DNA from: Candidatus Poribacteria bacterium
GTDB lineage: Bacteria; Poribacteria; WGA-4E; UBA9662
Assembly: GCA_002699335.1 (NCBI GenBank)
Contig: PACG01000104.1
Location: 45,813-52,661, forward strand
Length of the DNA: 6,849 nt
Reading direction: 5' to 3'
In this document: positions 1-6,397 of the stretch, one piece after another
Numbering within the stretch: the stretch's first letter is position 1
How the letters are laid out: the number at the start of each line of letters is the position of its first letter
The notes under the pieces: generated by a model
Databases searched by the model: none
Told to the model about the DNA's origin: nothing
The model's input: the letters and a program-made list of their open reading frames with translations, nothing else
Position numbers and translations under genes: made by a program

Positions 1-231
1 CGCTGTTGGATTAGCCATGCTCTACAACCCGACGCGTCAACCGCAGCGGATTCGACTTAACCTTCCACTTTACTATACCGGCCTCAGCACAAAAACACCT
101 GGATTCGTCGAGGCAGAGGTCTTGATATGGAAGAAGGCGAACCAGCTCGTTACACGATTGACCGTGACTACAATGTGCAGATTGAGATGACCGCGCGTAG
201 TATCGATTATCTCGTAGTTGAGGCCGATTGA
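1..231 (+). pseudogene. 3' end of an exported-type protein gene, frame broken by an indel (5' end outside the window)
   Basis: Two overlapping frames give one protein-like C-terminus. Frame 2 from base 2 reads AVGLAMLYNPTRQPQ and then LNLPLYYTGLS. Frame 1 from about base 121 reads LDMEEGEPARYTIDRDYNV and ends LVVEAD with TGA at 229-231. The pattern YNP...LPLYYTGL...EGEP.RY.(I/L)DR.YNV...(V/I)E resembles, from memory, the C-terminal beta-sandwich of large carbohydrate-related or uncharacterised exported proteins in planctomycete/poribacteria-like genomes; the function is not known from what is visible. Frame 1 has a stop at 58-60 and frame 2 stops at 188-190 (TGA), so neither frame alone covers the segment. 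The switch must lie between about 88 and 120. One missing base in the A5 run at 91-95 would restore a single frame. The break may be a real frameshift or an assembly/sequencing indel. Confidence 0.55.
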
Positions 232-328
232 TTCAACCAAGAGAAGACTTTATTTGGCGAGTTTAAAATCCTAATTTCTGATGGTTCAGGATAAAAAGTC
301 TTTGTTTACGGTACACTAGAATGTGTTC

Positions 329-393
329 GCTTAATCGAGGTACACGATTAAGCCAGGCACGCAGACATCGGGAGATCGTCCGTCAAGCGTGCC
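329..393. other. Two back-to-back hairpins, candidate structured RNA
   Basis: The first hairpin has a perfect 9-bp stem, GCTTAATCG 329-337 with CGATTAAGC 345-353, and a 7-base loop. Two bases later a second hairpin begins: GGCACGC 356-362 with GCGTGCC 387-393, then GAC 364-366 with GTC 382-384, then GGA 371-373 with TCC 379-381 closing a GATCG loop. The arms are GC-rich in the second and AT-rich in the first. Neither is followed by a T-tract, so they do not look like terminators. They could be part of a leader RNA of the gene at 627, a small RNA, or a remnant of a mobile repeat. The pairing is seen directly; the RNA role is inference. Confidence 0.4.
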
Positions 394-539
394 CTCAATT
401 TGATTGCCAAAGTATGTTCGAGATGCAATCGTGTCAACAAAAGGTTAGAACTTCGAGTTTGTAATTAGCAGGACGACAATTGCCAAACCAGCCCGCTACC
501 GAACCTTTGATTGGCGGCGACTTTCGTTTGAATTCAGCG

Positions 540-557
540 ACAGTATCTACATACTGT
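540..557. promoter_or_regulatory. Operator-like dyad upstream of the TPR-propeller gene
   Basis: ACAGTAT 540-546 and ATACTGT 551-557 are perfect inverted arms around CTAC, whose inner TA is also symmetric, so 16 of 18 positions are palindromic. It lies 69 bases before the ATG at 627. This is the usual architecture of a dimeric repressor site, but no regulator family can be assigned and no promoter was seen beside it. It might instead be an RNA hairpin. Confidence 0.3.
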
Positions 558-626
558 TGTGTTCCCCCAATTTATTCGTGAGGAGCAGGCCAACGATTAA
601 CCTATTGACAGAAATATGACGATACT

Positions 627-2600
627 ATGAATAGACAGTTCAAGCAGATTTCGCTTTTGACAATCTTTATTGCTCATCTAAGCTTAGCACAGGTCGACGT
701 CGTCGTTTCTATGAAAAACGGAGATCGAATTTCTGGACAGTGGCGGGGTGGTGGAGAGCGAGAAATTCGCTTACAGGTCGGTAACCAACGGATGAACTTT
801 CAAGTGTCGGAAGTCGAATCGGTTGCTTTTGCAGCAGATAGTGTTAGCGTAGCGGCTCATCGTTATCTGCGGAACGCTGATGTTTTCTACCAGCGTGGCC
901 TACTTCAAGAGGCTAAATCTCTCTATCAGAAAGCACTTGAAGAATCCCCTATGTTTTCGACCCCCTACTATCGCTTAGCACAAATTGTTCACAGCGATGG
1001 TGATGTAGACACCGCCTTAGGTTATTTGAAATTTGCTTGCCTGACGGATGATCCAAAACCTGAAATTGCACAACTTCTACAAAAACTTGGCACCCAGTAT
1101 CTTCAGAACGGAGTTTACGATCAGGCGACTGTTGCCTATAGTTTAATCTTAGAGCACTTCCCGGACTTTCCAGACAAGGATACCTTAGCCTATTCGACCG
1201 GAATCTTGCTGGCCAGGCAATCAACCGAACCACAACACACACTCGACCTATTGCAATCGGCGACGATTAGCTATCCTGACCACCCGGATTTTGAGGAAGC
1301 ATCTTATCTAATTGGCGATTTACAAACCAAAAATAACCAACCAGAGCTAGCCGTGACGACCCTAACCAATTTTATACTAGCCTTTCCAGACAGCCAGTGG
1401 ATAGCGGAAGCACAACTGGCACGTGGGACCGCGTTTTTGGCCTTGAACCAAAATCGTGAAGCTATCGCCGACTTCACCACGGTAATTAACACCCCGACTT
1501 TCCCTGCCACACTGAAGCGGGAAGCTAGAAAACGGCGAGATGACAGTGCCTGGTCTGTCTACCGTGTTTCTGACGGTCTGCCGAACAACCAGGTTCAAGC
1601 AATCGCTATCGATGGAAACTTTATCTGGGTTGGAACATCAAAAGGGATAATGCAGGTCGATCTAACGGATAATTCGTGGCAACCGATCATCGAAGTCAGT
1701 AGCACAATCAATCAGATGTTCGAGCGTGGTCCAATTAATGTTAGAGCTATAGAAGCCACCGAGCAAGGTGTCTGGGTTGGCACCATGAATCACGGCCTGA
1801 TCTACTATGACAAAATTGATCAGACCTCAATCAATTATACGGTATCGGATGGACTTCCACATAAGCTGGTATATGATATTCAAGCGGATGAATTAAACGA
1901 TGAGGTTTGGATTGGAACCTTTTCTGGCGTTGCCAGATACCGTCGAGCAATTGACACTTGGGTACAGTACAATCGCGAGGAAAACGACTTGCCCGCCGAC
2001 GATATAGTTGCTTTAGCCGTCACACCGATCACCGTCTGGGTTGGAACTTCTCAATCTGGGTTGGCCTATTATAGTCGGACCGAAGACCTCTGGCGGAACT
2101 ATGGCACTTTCGAGGGACTGGAGCAAATCGTTGGAAAATCGATCATCAGTTTTGACACCACAGTAGATGGAGTCTTTTTCACGTGGTATAATCGACAGCG
2201 ACAACTCAACGGTTATACCGAAGCAGATCTGCGTGGTTTTGAGAGTGTTTCCGAAGAGGTTTCGCGTGGTACAACTGGCCCATTGGAGAATATCCAGATT
2301 GCGGTCAGCGACAATGAACTGTGGCTGATTACCAATGAAGATGTGTATAAACGGGGTCGCTATTCTGGGAAATGGGATCAGATTGCTTATCCAACTGACC
2401 GACTTGGTAGCATAACTGTAAATTGCATTAAACTTGGTGATGGTGTGGCCTGGATTGGCACATCGAACGGTCTGGCGCAACTCAACACACAAGCCTTGGC
2501 CGTAGATCAGTTAGAAACATCTAGCCAATCAGAAGAAGAGGTTGTGCCGGTACCAGAAGAAAATTTTTTGCCAGAAGGAGTTGAAACGCAAAATGAGTGA
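627..2600 (+). CDS. Exported TPR plus beta-propeller (Reg_prop-type) protein
   Basis: The product has 657 residues. Residues 1-21 form a Sec signal peptide (basic MNRQFK, hydrophobic core, SLA before Gln22). Residues 24-69 form a small beta-rich segment with the KNGD.ISG pattern seen in Sm-like barrel modules. Residues 75-300 are TPR-like helical repeats (for example [19 protein letters not shown]). Residues 308-620 form a beta-propeller of the two-component-regulator propeller type, with blade motifs at WVGT 334, WVGT 383, WIGT 428, WVGT 471, a degenerate WLIT 566, WIGT 609, and SDGLP at 315 and 407. The tail is acidic. In known hybrid sensors such propellers precede a membrane segment and a histidine kinase; here neither is present and the protein ends after the blades, so it is probably a periplasmic scaffold or ligand-binding protein. 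The ATG at 627 is favoured by the signal peptide, although no good Shine-Dalgarno lies before it (AGGAG at 581-585 is too far). The 3' end overlaps the next gene by 8 bases, implying cotranscription. Confidence 0.85.
   Translation: MNRQFKQISLLTIFIAHLSLAQVDVVVSMKNGDRISGQWRGGGEREIRLQVGNQRMNFQVSEVESVAFAADSVSVAAHRYLRNADVFYQRGLLQEAKSLYQKALEESPMFSTPYYRLAQIVHSDGDVDTALGYLKFACLTDDPKPEIAQLLQKLGTQYLQNGVYDQATVAYSLILEHFPDFPDKDTLAYSTGILLARQSTEPQHTLDLLQSATISYPDHPDFEEASYLIGDLQTKNNQPELAVTTLTNFILAFPDSQWIAEAQLARGTAFLALNQNREAIADFTTVINTPTFPATLKREARKRRDDSAWSVYRVSDGLPNNQVQAIAIDGNFIWVGTSKGIMQVDLTDNSWQPIIEVSSTINQMFERGPINVRAIEATEQGVWVGTMNHGLIYYDKIDQTSINYTVSDGLPHKLVYDIQADELNDEVWIGTFSGVARYRRAIDTWVQYNREENDLPADDIVALAVTPITVWVGTSQSGLAYYSRTEDLWRNYGTFEGLEQIVGKSIISFDTTVDGVFFTWYNRQRQLNGYTEADLRGFESVSEEVSRGTTGPLENIQIAVSDNELWLITNEDVYKRGRYSGKWDQIAYPTDRLGSITVNCIKLGDGVAWIGTSNGLAQLNTQALAVDQLETSSQSEEEVVPVPEENFLPEGVETQNE
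2575..2580 (+). promoter_or_regulatory. Ribosome binding site that fixes the oxidoreductase start
   Basis: AAGGAG lies inside the end of the preceding gene, 12 bases before the ATG at 2593. The spacing is somewhat long, but it is the only good Shine-Dalgarno here. It supports 2593 over the upstream in-frame ATG at 2542, which would add 17 residues ahead of the Rossmann fold. Confidence 0.6.
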
Positions 2601-3633
2601 TTACAATGTTGGAATTGTTGGATTAGGCTGGGTTGCAGGTGCACATATCGAGACATTCAAGAGCGTCAAAGGCGCAAATGTCACGGCTATCTGTTCTCGG
2701 CGTCAGCACGATCCAGACGACCTAAAAGCTGAATACGGTGTTTCTTTGAAGCCTTATACCAACTATGAGGAAATGATAGCCGATCCAGAGATCGACATCA
2801 TCGATATTTGCACACCACACCCATTTCATCCGGATCAAGCAGTTGCTGCTGCTGAAGCAGGTAAGCACCTGATTATTGAAAAGCCAATCAGTATTAGTTA
2901 TCCTGAGGCTAAGCGGATCCAAGCTGCGGTCAAAGATAACCAGGTTCAATCCTGTGTCTGCTTCGAGTGCCGATATAGTAAGCACTTCACCCTGATCAGA
3001 TCCACTATTGACCAAGGGCTTCTAGGTGATCTGCACTACGCTGAAGTCGATTACTATCACGGTATTGGCCCTTGGTATGGCCAATACGAATGGAACGTTA
3101 AGAAAGATTTTGGTGGGTCCAGTTTATTGACAGCGGGATGCCATGCGTTGGACTCCCTCCTGTTTTTCATGGACGGCCAAGTCGAAGAGGTAACAAGCTA
3201 CCAAACTAAGTCGAAGGGTAAGTATTTTGAGCTCTACGAGTATCAAACGACCAGCGTGACCTTGCTAAAGTTTGAGGGGAGTGAACGATTAGCCAAAGTC
3301 ACCTCTTGTGTGGATTGTCTCCAACCCTACTATTTCCATATTCATCTGGTTGGAAGTGACGGAAGTCTACTGGATAATCGGATCTACTCCGACAAACTCA
3401 AAGGCATGAATAAGGATAAGTGGTCAACCCTAGAAACGTCTCTAATTGACTCTGGTGATGTCAGCGACCATCCTTATGAACCGCAATTTCAAGCTTTTGT
3501 TGACAGCCTCAAACAAGGCCAAGCGATGCCGCTGACCGATTTCGATACGGCCTTTGAAACCCATCGGGTAGTATTTGCCGCCGATTTATCAGCAGAAGAG
3601 GGTAGAAGCGTAAAGTTATCCGAATTGGACTAG
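2593..3633 (+). CDS. Gfo/Idh/MocA-family NAD(P)-dependent oxidoreductase
   Basis: The product has 346 residues, a normal length for the family. The N-terminal Rossmann fold starts at residue 4 with [13 protein letters not shown], the dinucleotide-binding glycine motif at residues 10-16. [10 protein letters not shown] (71-80) and the family hallmark EKP (96-98) follow. The C-terminal alpha/beta domain carries GCHALD (182-187), matching the GxHxxD motif whose His (184) is catalytic or substrate-binding in relatives. These enzymes oxidise or reduce hydroxyl groups of sugars, inositols or related polyols in the cytoplasm; the substrate cannot be told from sequence. The start at 2593 leaves only three residues before the first strand, as is usual. 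ATGAGTGA is shared with the upstream stop, so translation is probably coupled to that gene. A strong hairpin follows the TAG. Confidence 0.92.
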   Translation: MSDYNVGIVGLGWVAGAHIETFKSVKGANVTAICSRRQHDPDDLKAEYGVSLKPYTNYEEMIADPEIDIIDICTPHPFHPDQAVAAAEAGKHLIIEKPISISYPEAKRIQAAVKDNQVQSCVCFECRYSKHFTLIRSTIDQGLLGDLHYAEVDYYHGIGPWYGQYEWNVKKDFGGSSLLTAGCHALDSLLFFMDGQVEEVTSYQTKSKGKYFELYEYQTTSVTLLKFEGSERLAKVTSCVDCLQPYYFHIHLVGSDGSLLDNRIYSDKLKGMNKDKWSTLETSLIDSGDVSDHPYEPQFQAFVDSLKQGQAMPLTDFDTAFETHRVVFAADLSAEEGRSVKLSELD

Positions 3634-3650
3634 GAGAGAGATTTATAGTT

Positions 3651-3687
3651 AGAGGAGGCCAAGATGACTTGGTCTCCTCTCGATTTT
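3651..3687 (+). terminator. Intrinsic terminator between convergent genes
   Basis: AGAGGAGGCCAAG (3651-3663) pairs with CTTGGTCTCCTCT (3668-3680) through 13 positions, one of them G-T, around an ATGA loop. On the + strand it is followed by CGATTTTATCGTTT. It starts 17 bases after the oxidoreductase stop. The same hairpin lies 17 bases beyond the TAA of the minus-strand lipoprotein gene, so it may serve both, but the minus-strand side lacks a proper U-tract. Confidence 0.75.
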
Positions 3688-3697
3688 ATCGTTTACT

Positions 3698-4099
3698 TTA
3701 GTTAGTGGATTTTAGGGCAGCTTTGTAAGATCCAGCGATGTTAGCCACCGCATCGACTAATTGTTGGCCTGAAACTTCACCTTTTTTGATTGTGACAACG
3801 GCGCTGGTTGGCATTGAAACTTGAGCCTTTACGACTCCTGAAACACTTGTGAGTGCGGACCGCACTCGCGCGACACAACTAATACCTCACGTCATACCAG
3901 AGACTTGAAGCAAGATGGCCTCCGTCACTGAAGCGTCTGAAGTAGTTTCTGTTTTGGTTTCTATCACTGCCTCTTTTTGAGCGGTCGGAGTTTCAACTTC
4001 TTTCTCCACCACCTCTATGCTACTTTGCTTGGAGCAACCTGAGATAATAGTCAGGCTAAGACAAATCAGCAGGATCGGGTAGTATATTGGTTTTAGCAT
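3698..4099 (-). CDS. Lipoprotein with C-terminal HMA metal-binding domain and in-frame UGA (candidate selenoprotein or recent nonsense mutation)
   Basis: Read from the ATG at 4099 (AAGGA lies 7 bases upstream), the product is 133 residues if UGA is decoded. Residues 1-21 are a lipoprotein signal ending in the lipobox ISG-C22 (LTIISGC). Residues 23-60 are a polar Glu/Lys/Thr-rich linker. From about residue 63 an HMA domain begins: LLQVSGMT, then UGA at 3887-3889 (residue 71), then GISCVARVRSALTSVSGVV and a further 43 residues to TAA at 3698-3700. HMA domains (MerP, CopZ, CopA N-terminus) bind soft metals through GMTCxxC; here UGA stands where the first Cys belongs and Cys75 fits the second. 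The spacing is UxxxC, one residue longer than normal. The sequence after the UGA keeps a full HMA pattern in the same frame, so it was under selection until recently or still is. A SECIS-like hairpin follows the UGA. If UGA is a stop, only a 70-residue lipoprotein without a metal site is made. No membrane partner or ATPase is nearby. Confidence 0.75.
3851..3889 (-). promoter_or_regulatory. UGA codon with SECIS-like hairpin
   Basis: On the minus strand the UGA (3889-3887) is followed by 19 bases and then GAGUGCG (3867-3861), loop GUC (3860-3858) and CGCACUC (3857-3851), a perfect 7-bp stem. The loop begins 26 bases after the UGA, and its first two bases are GU. Known bacterial SECIS elements lie inside the coding sequence just after the UGA, with a short stem and a small loop having a G in the first two positions; Escherichia coli fdhF presents GGUCU at its tip, and here the tip reads GGUCC. 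The hairpin also encodes the conserved RVRSAL stretch, so chance pairing is possible. Confidence 0.45.
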
Positions 4100-4106
4100 T
4101 AGCCAT

Positions 4107-4111
4107 TCCTT
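4107..4111 (-). promoter_or_regulatory. Ribosome binding site of the HMA lipoprotein
   Basis: AAGGA on the minus strand, 7 bases before the ATG at 4099-4097. It decides for this ATG over the in-frame TTG at 4114, which overlaps the site and would add five residues ahead of the lipoprotein signal. Confidence 0.7.
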
Positions 4112-4115
4112 CAAT

Positions 4116-4131
4116 ATGTTTATACAAACAT
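4116..4131. promoter_or_regulatory. Operator-like dyad in the lipoprotein leader
   Basis: ATGTTT (4116-4121) and AAACAT (4126-4131) are perfect inverted arms around ATAC, giving 14 of 16 symmetric positions. It falls roughly 5-20 bases downstream of the transcription start expected from the minus-strand promoter and before the ribosome binding site, a position where a bound repressor would block transcription. A metal-responsive regulator would make sense for an HMA protein, but no family can be named from the motif. Confidence 0.4.
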
Positions 4132-4143
4132 CACATTAATGCT

Positions 4144-4172
4144 ATTGTATTCTTAGGTAGGTATTTTGTCAA
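4144..4172 (-). promoter_or_regulatory. Sigma-70-type promoter of the HMA lipoprotein gene
   Basis: On the minus strand TTGACA (4172-4167) and TACAAT (4149-4144) are separated by exactly 17 bases. The -35 is a perfect match and the -10 matches five of six consensus bases. A start near 4137 gives a leader of about 38 bases before the ATG at 4099. It lies in the gap between the divergent genes, which is further evidence that the + strand gene does not begin at the upstream in-frame ATG (4087). Confidence 0.75.
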
Positions 4173-4194
4173 TTTTATTTTGGATGATTTGGGC

Positions 4195-6393
4195 ATGAGC
4201 GCAAAATTAAGCTGGCACACCATCTGTATATTGATTTTCACTTTTGCTTTCTCATCGATGGCCGAAAATAAAGCGACATTCGAGGCTTCAGTTCAACGAT
4301 ATCGGACCCGAATCAACAAAGATCCTGAGAACCTGGATCTACATCGCGAGATGATAGATTATGCAGTCGAGAGTCAGCAGGTTGAAGTTCCTTTACATAT
4401 CTACCAAAATGCCCACGCCAAGAAGCCTAACAGCCCACTGTTCTGTTATGTGCTGGCCTATACTTACTTAAAATCGAAGCAGAAGATCAAACAGGCCGTA
4501 GACCTACTCCAAACGACGATTTCGTCCGAATCGCAATTTTGGGAGACCTATCGAGCATTGGGGGAATGCTACCTACTGCAAGAAGAAACCAGGTTAGCAA
4601 TGAATGCCTTCTATCAGTCGGTGCAGATCCAACCCAAGGCCTGGCAAGTGCAGATCCAACTGGCGGAACTTTACCGGGATCAGCATAACGAACAGCAAGC
4701 CCTTCACCACTATCAGCAAGCAGCGACTGTACAACCAAGGTCGGCAGATATCCATTTTGAAATTGGGTTGTTAGCTCGCCGCCTAAACGATCTCCAAACT
4801 GCAGAAGCCGCGTTCTTAAAAGCCATTCGTTTCAATAAAAACTCACCTGATGCCTACTACCAATTGGGACAGGTCTATGCTTTGCAGCAAAAACCGGGGA
4901 AAGCCACAGATCAATACCGGAGAGCACGAAAAATTGACCTCGATCCTCAACCGGCCCCCCGCTATCAACTGGCTGATATCTTTTTGGAATTAGAAGATGG
5001 GAGAAGTGCGATCTTAGCTTTACGAAGTGGCTTCTTGTTGGACTCAAAATATGTCGTTTATACAGACCAGTTCAAAAATGTGAGCACTCCACAAGCGGCT
5101 CAGATCGTATCCGAAATGCTAACTACGATCCCGTCCACTACAGATTCGGATGCCTTTTTGCACTATTTCGCCGGCAAGCTACATCTCAAAATTGACGATT
5201 CTGAAACGGCTCGCCGCCATTTGGAACAGGTAGTGGCCTTAAAGCCGGATCATTCCCAAGCCCATGCCCTCCTCGGTCGACTCTACGAAAAATCCGAACC
5301 AGAGGCAGCAATTGAGGCTTTTGAGCAGTCAGTGGAACTCGGCAATAATGAAGTTGAAGTGATGGTCAAGTTGGCCAAGACTTATCAACAAGAAAAGAAT
5401 TATAATAAATTCACCGGAATAGCAGACAAGATCTTAGCCCTGGCGCAGCATCCCGAAATCCACTACCAACTCGCTCTTTACCACGAAGATCAAGCTTTTC
5501 TAAAACAGCAAGCTCAGGACAGCGACACCGCTAAAGAACTCGAAGACAAAGCTCTCTATCACGCCGATCAAGCGGTTAAGATTGCGCCCGAAGTCGCCAA
5601 GTACAATCTTAAACTCGGCACTTACTACGACCGTCGGGGTCAACTCAAGGCCATTCGATTCTACGAAAAAGCAATTGAATTGAATCCACAAAACCCAGAG
5701 GGCTATTATAAACGAGGTTTATTCATGTCCAATTATACTTTTGGAGCCGACAAGGTATTGCTTTACGCGCCGGAGGACGTGATGGCAGATCTGCAAAAAG
5801 CAGTCGAATTAGATCCAAATTCAGCAGGCGCCCATCGAGCCTTGGGGATCGTCTACGACCGCATGTACGATACGGCCAATGCCATAAAGAACTTTAAAAA
5901 GGCGGTTCGACTAGACCCGAACGATGCCTACTCACAAATATACTTAGCAGAACAATACGCCAAGGCCGGTCAGAAACAATTGGCCATCAACGCTTTAGCC
6001 AAAGCAATTGAAGCTAGACCTACCGATGTCGAAGCTTTGAAAGATTATGCTTTTTTATGTCTGAATCACGATCAGGAACGGTTGTGGAAAGAGGCTAAGA
6101 GATCCCTAGAGATAGCGATCCAGATTCGGCCCAATGACGCTGAAATTTTGATGAATTATGGCTATACGCTTTACTTAAATGGTGAAACCAATCTCGCTAT
6201 CGAGCATTACCAAAAGTCGATTCAACTCAAACCCGACTGGGATATTACCCATTACAATCTGGGGTTGGCCTACGAACGCATTAGAAAATACAATCTGGCT
6301 AAACAATCTTTTCAGAAAGTGACACAAATAAACCCAGATAGCACGCTCCGTGATAAATCAATTGACCGACTAGCTGCACTTGAAAGGAAGTAA
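4195..6393 (+). CDS. Exported protein composed of tetratricopeptide repeats
   Basis: The product has 732 residues from the ATG at 4195. The first 23 residues look like a Sec signal peptide (MSAKLSWHTICILIFTFAF, then SSMA before Glu24). The remainder is almost wholly TPR: clear 34-residue units with the usual W/L-G-Y-A-F-A-P spacing lie at about 116-250, 320-385, 465-500, 541-610 and 650-715 (for example ALGIVYDRMYDTANAIKNF and AIEHYQKSIQLKPD), with more divergent helices between. There is no catalytic domain. TPR arrays act as protein-protein scaffolds, here probably in the periplasm. An in-frame ATG at 4087 would put 36 residues ahead of the signal peptide and overlap the divergent gene's start and promoter, so 4195 is preferred; its Shine-Dalgarno is weak. 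No clear promoter was seen on this strand. thiE follows after 4 bases. Confidence 0.85.
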   Translation: MSAKLSWHTICILIFTFAFSSMAENKATFEASVQRYRTRINKDPENLDLHREMIDYAVESQQVEVPLHIYQNAHAKKPNSPLFCYVLAYTYLKSKQKIKQAVDLLQTTISSESQFWETYRALGECYLLQEETRLAMNAFYQSVQIQPKAWQVQIQLAELYRDQHNEQQALHHYQQAATVQPRSADIHFEIGLLARRLNDLQTAEAAFLKAIRFNKNSPDAYYQLGQVYALQQKPGKATDQYRRARKIDLDPQPAPRYQLADIFLELEDGRSAILALRSGFLLDSKYVVYTDQFKNVSTPQAAQIVSEMLTTIPSTTDSDAFLHYFAGKLHLKIDDSETARRHLEQVVALKPDHSQAHALLGRLYEKSEPEAAIEAFEQSVELGNNEVEVMVKLAKTYQQEKNYNKFTGIADKILALAQHPEIHYQLALYHEDQAFLKQQAQDSDTAKELEDKALYHADQAVKIAPEVAKYNLKLGTYYDRRGQLKAIRFYEKAIELNPQNPEGYYKRGLFMSNYTFGADKVLLYAPEDVMADLQKAVELDPNSAGAHRALGIVYDRMYDTANAIKNFKKAVRLDPNDAYSQIYLAEQYAKAGQKQLAINALAKAIEARPTDVEALKDYAFLCLNHDQERLWKEAKRSLEIAIQIRPNDAEILMNYGYTLYLNGETNLAIEHYQKSIQLKPDWDITHYNLGLAYERIRKYNLAKQSFQKVTQINPDSTLRDKSIDRLAALERK

Positions 6394-6397
6394 AACT

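Larger units (their letters stand above)
232..626. other. Intergenic region without a convincing gene, rich in inverted repeats
   Basis: No ORF here has both a ribosome binding site and protein-like composition. Inverted repeats are unusually frequent. AAGACTTT 244-251 pairs with AAAGTCTT 295-302 and encloses ATCCT 268-272 / AGGAT 288-292, followed by TTTGTTT, which could be a weak terminator for the upstream gene. Further pairs are the two hairpins at 329-393, GATTGC 402-407 / GCAATC 425-430, AAAGGTT 440-446 / AACCTTT 502-508, GCCAA 482-486 / TTGGC 511-515, and the dyad at 540-557. It does not match the tRNA, tmRNA, RNase P or SRP RNA signatures I could check by eye. No clear sigma-70 promoter for the gene at 627 was found. 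Confidence 0.5.

Noticed and set aside
321..464. Short + strand ORF of 47 codons with several Cys (begins MCSLNRGTRL)
   Set aside because: It has no ribosome binding site, overlaps the strong inverted repeats and has no recognisable domain. Its composition looks like chance translation.
616..630. Mini-ORF ATG ACG ATA CTA TGA overlapping the start at 627
   Set aside because: It has four codons, no Shine-Dalgarno and no attenuator-like codon pattern. The ATGA overlap is probably chance.
605..633. TTGACA at 605-610 as a -35 box for the TPR-propeller gene
   Set aside because: At proper spacing the -10 would fall on or after the ATG at 627, and the nearby TACTAT is only 12 bases away.
1600..2470. 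Repeated TGG(G/A)TTGGAAC-type strings as a possible DNA repeat array
   Set aside because: They are explained by the repeated WVGT/WIGT blade motif of the encoded propeller.
2013..2492. 159-codon minus-strand ORF opposite the propeller region
   Set aside because: It is a shadow of the + strand gene, with no domain pattern and no ribosome binding site. The + frame has clear propeller repeats.
2542..2592. Upstream ATG at 2542 for the oxidoreductase
   Set aside because: It adds a Cys/Lys-rich tail not typical of the family, and the ribosome binding site at 2575-2580 fits the ATG at 2593.
3887..3889. Genome-wide reassignment of UGA (for example to Gly or Trp) as explanation of the in-frame UGA
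   Set aside because: The gene at 627-2600 ends at a UGA inside a compact overlap with the next gene, and no other in-frame UGA occurs in the good genes.
4087..4194. Extended N-terminus of the large TPR protein from the ATG at 4087
   Set aside because: It would precede a good signal peptide with 36 residues and run through the divergent gene's start, ribosome binding site and promoter.
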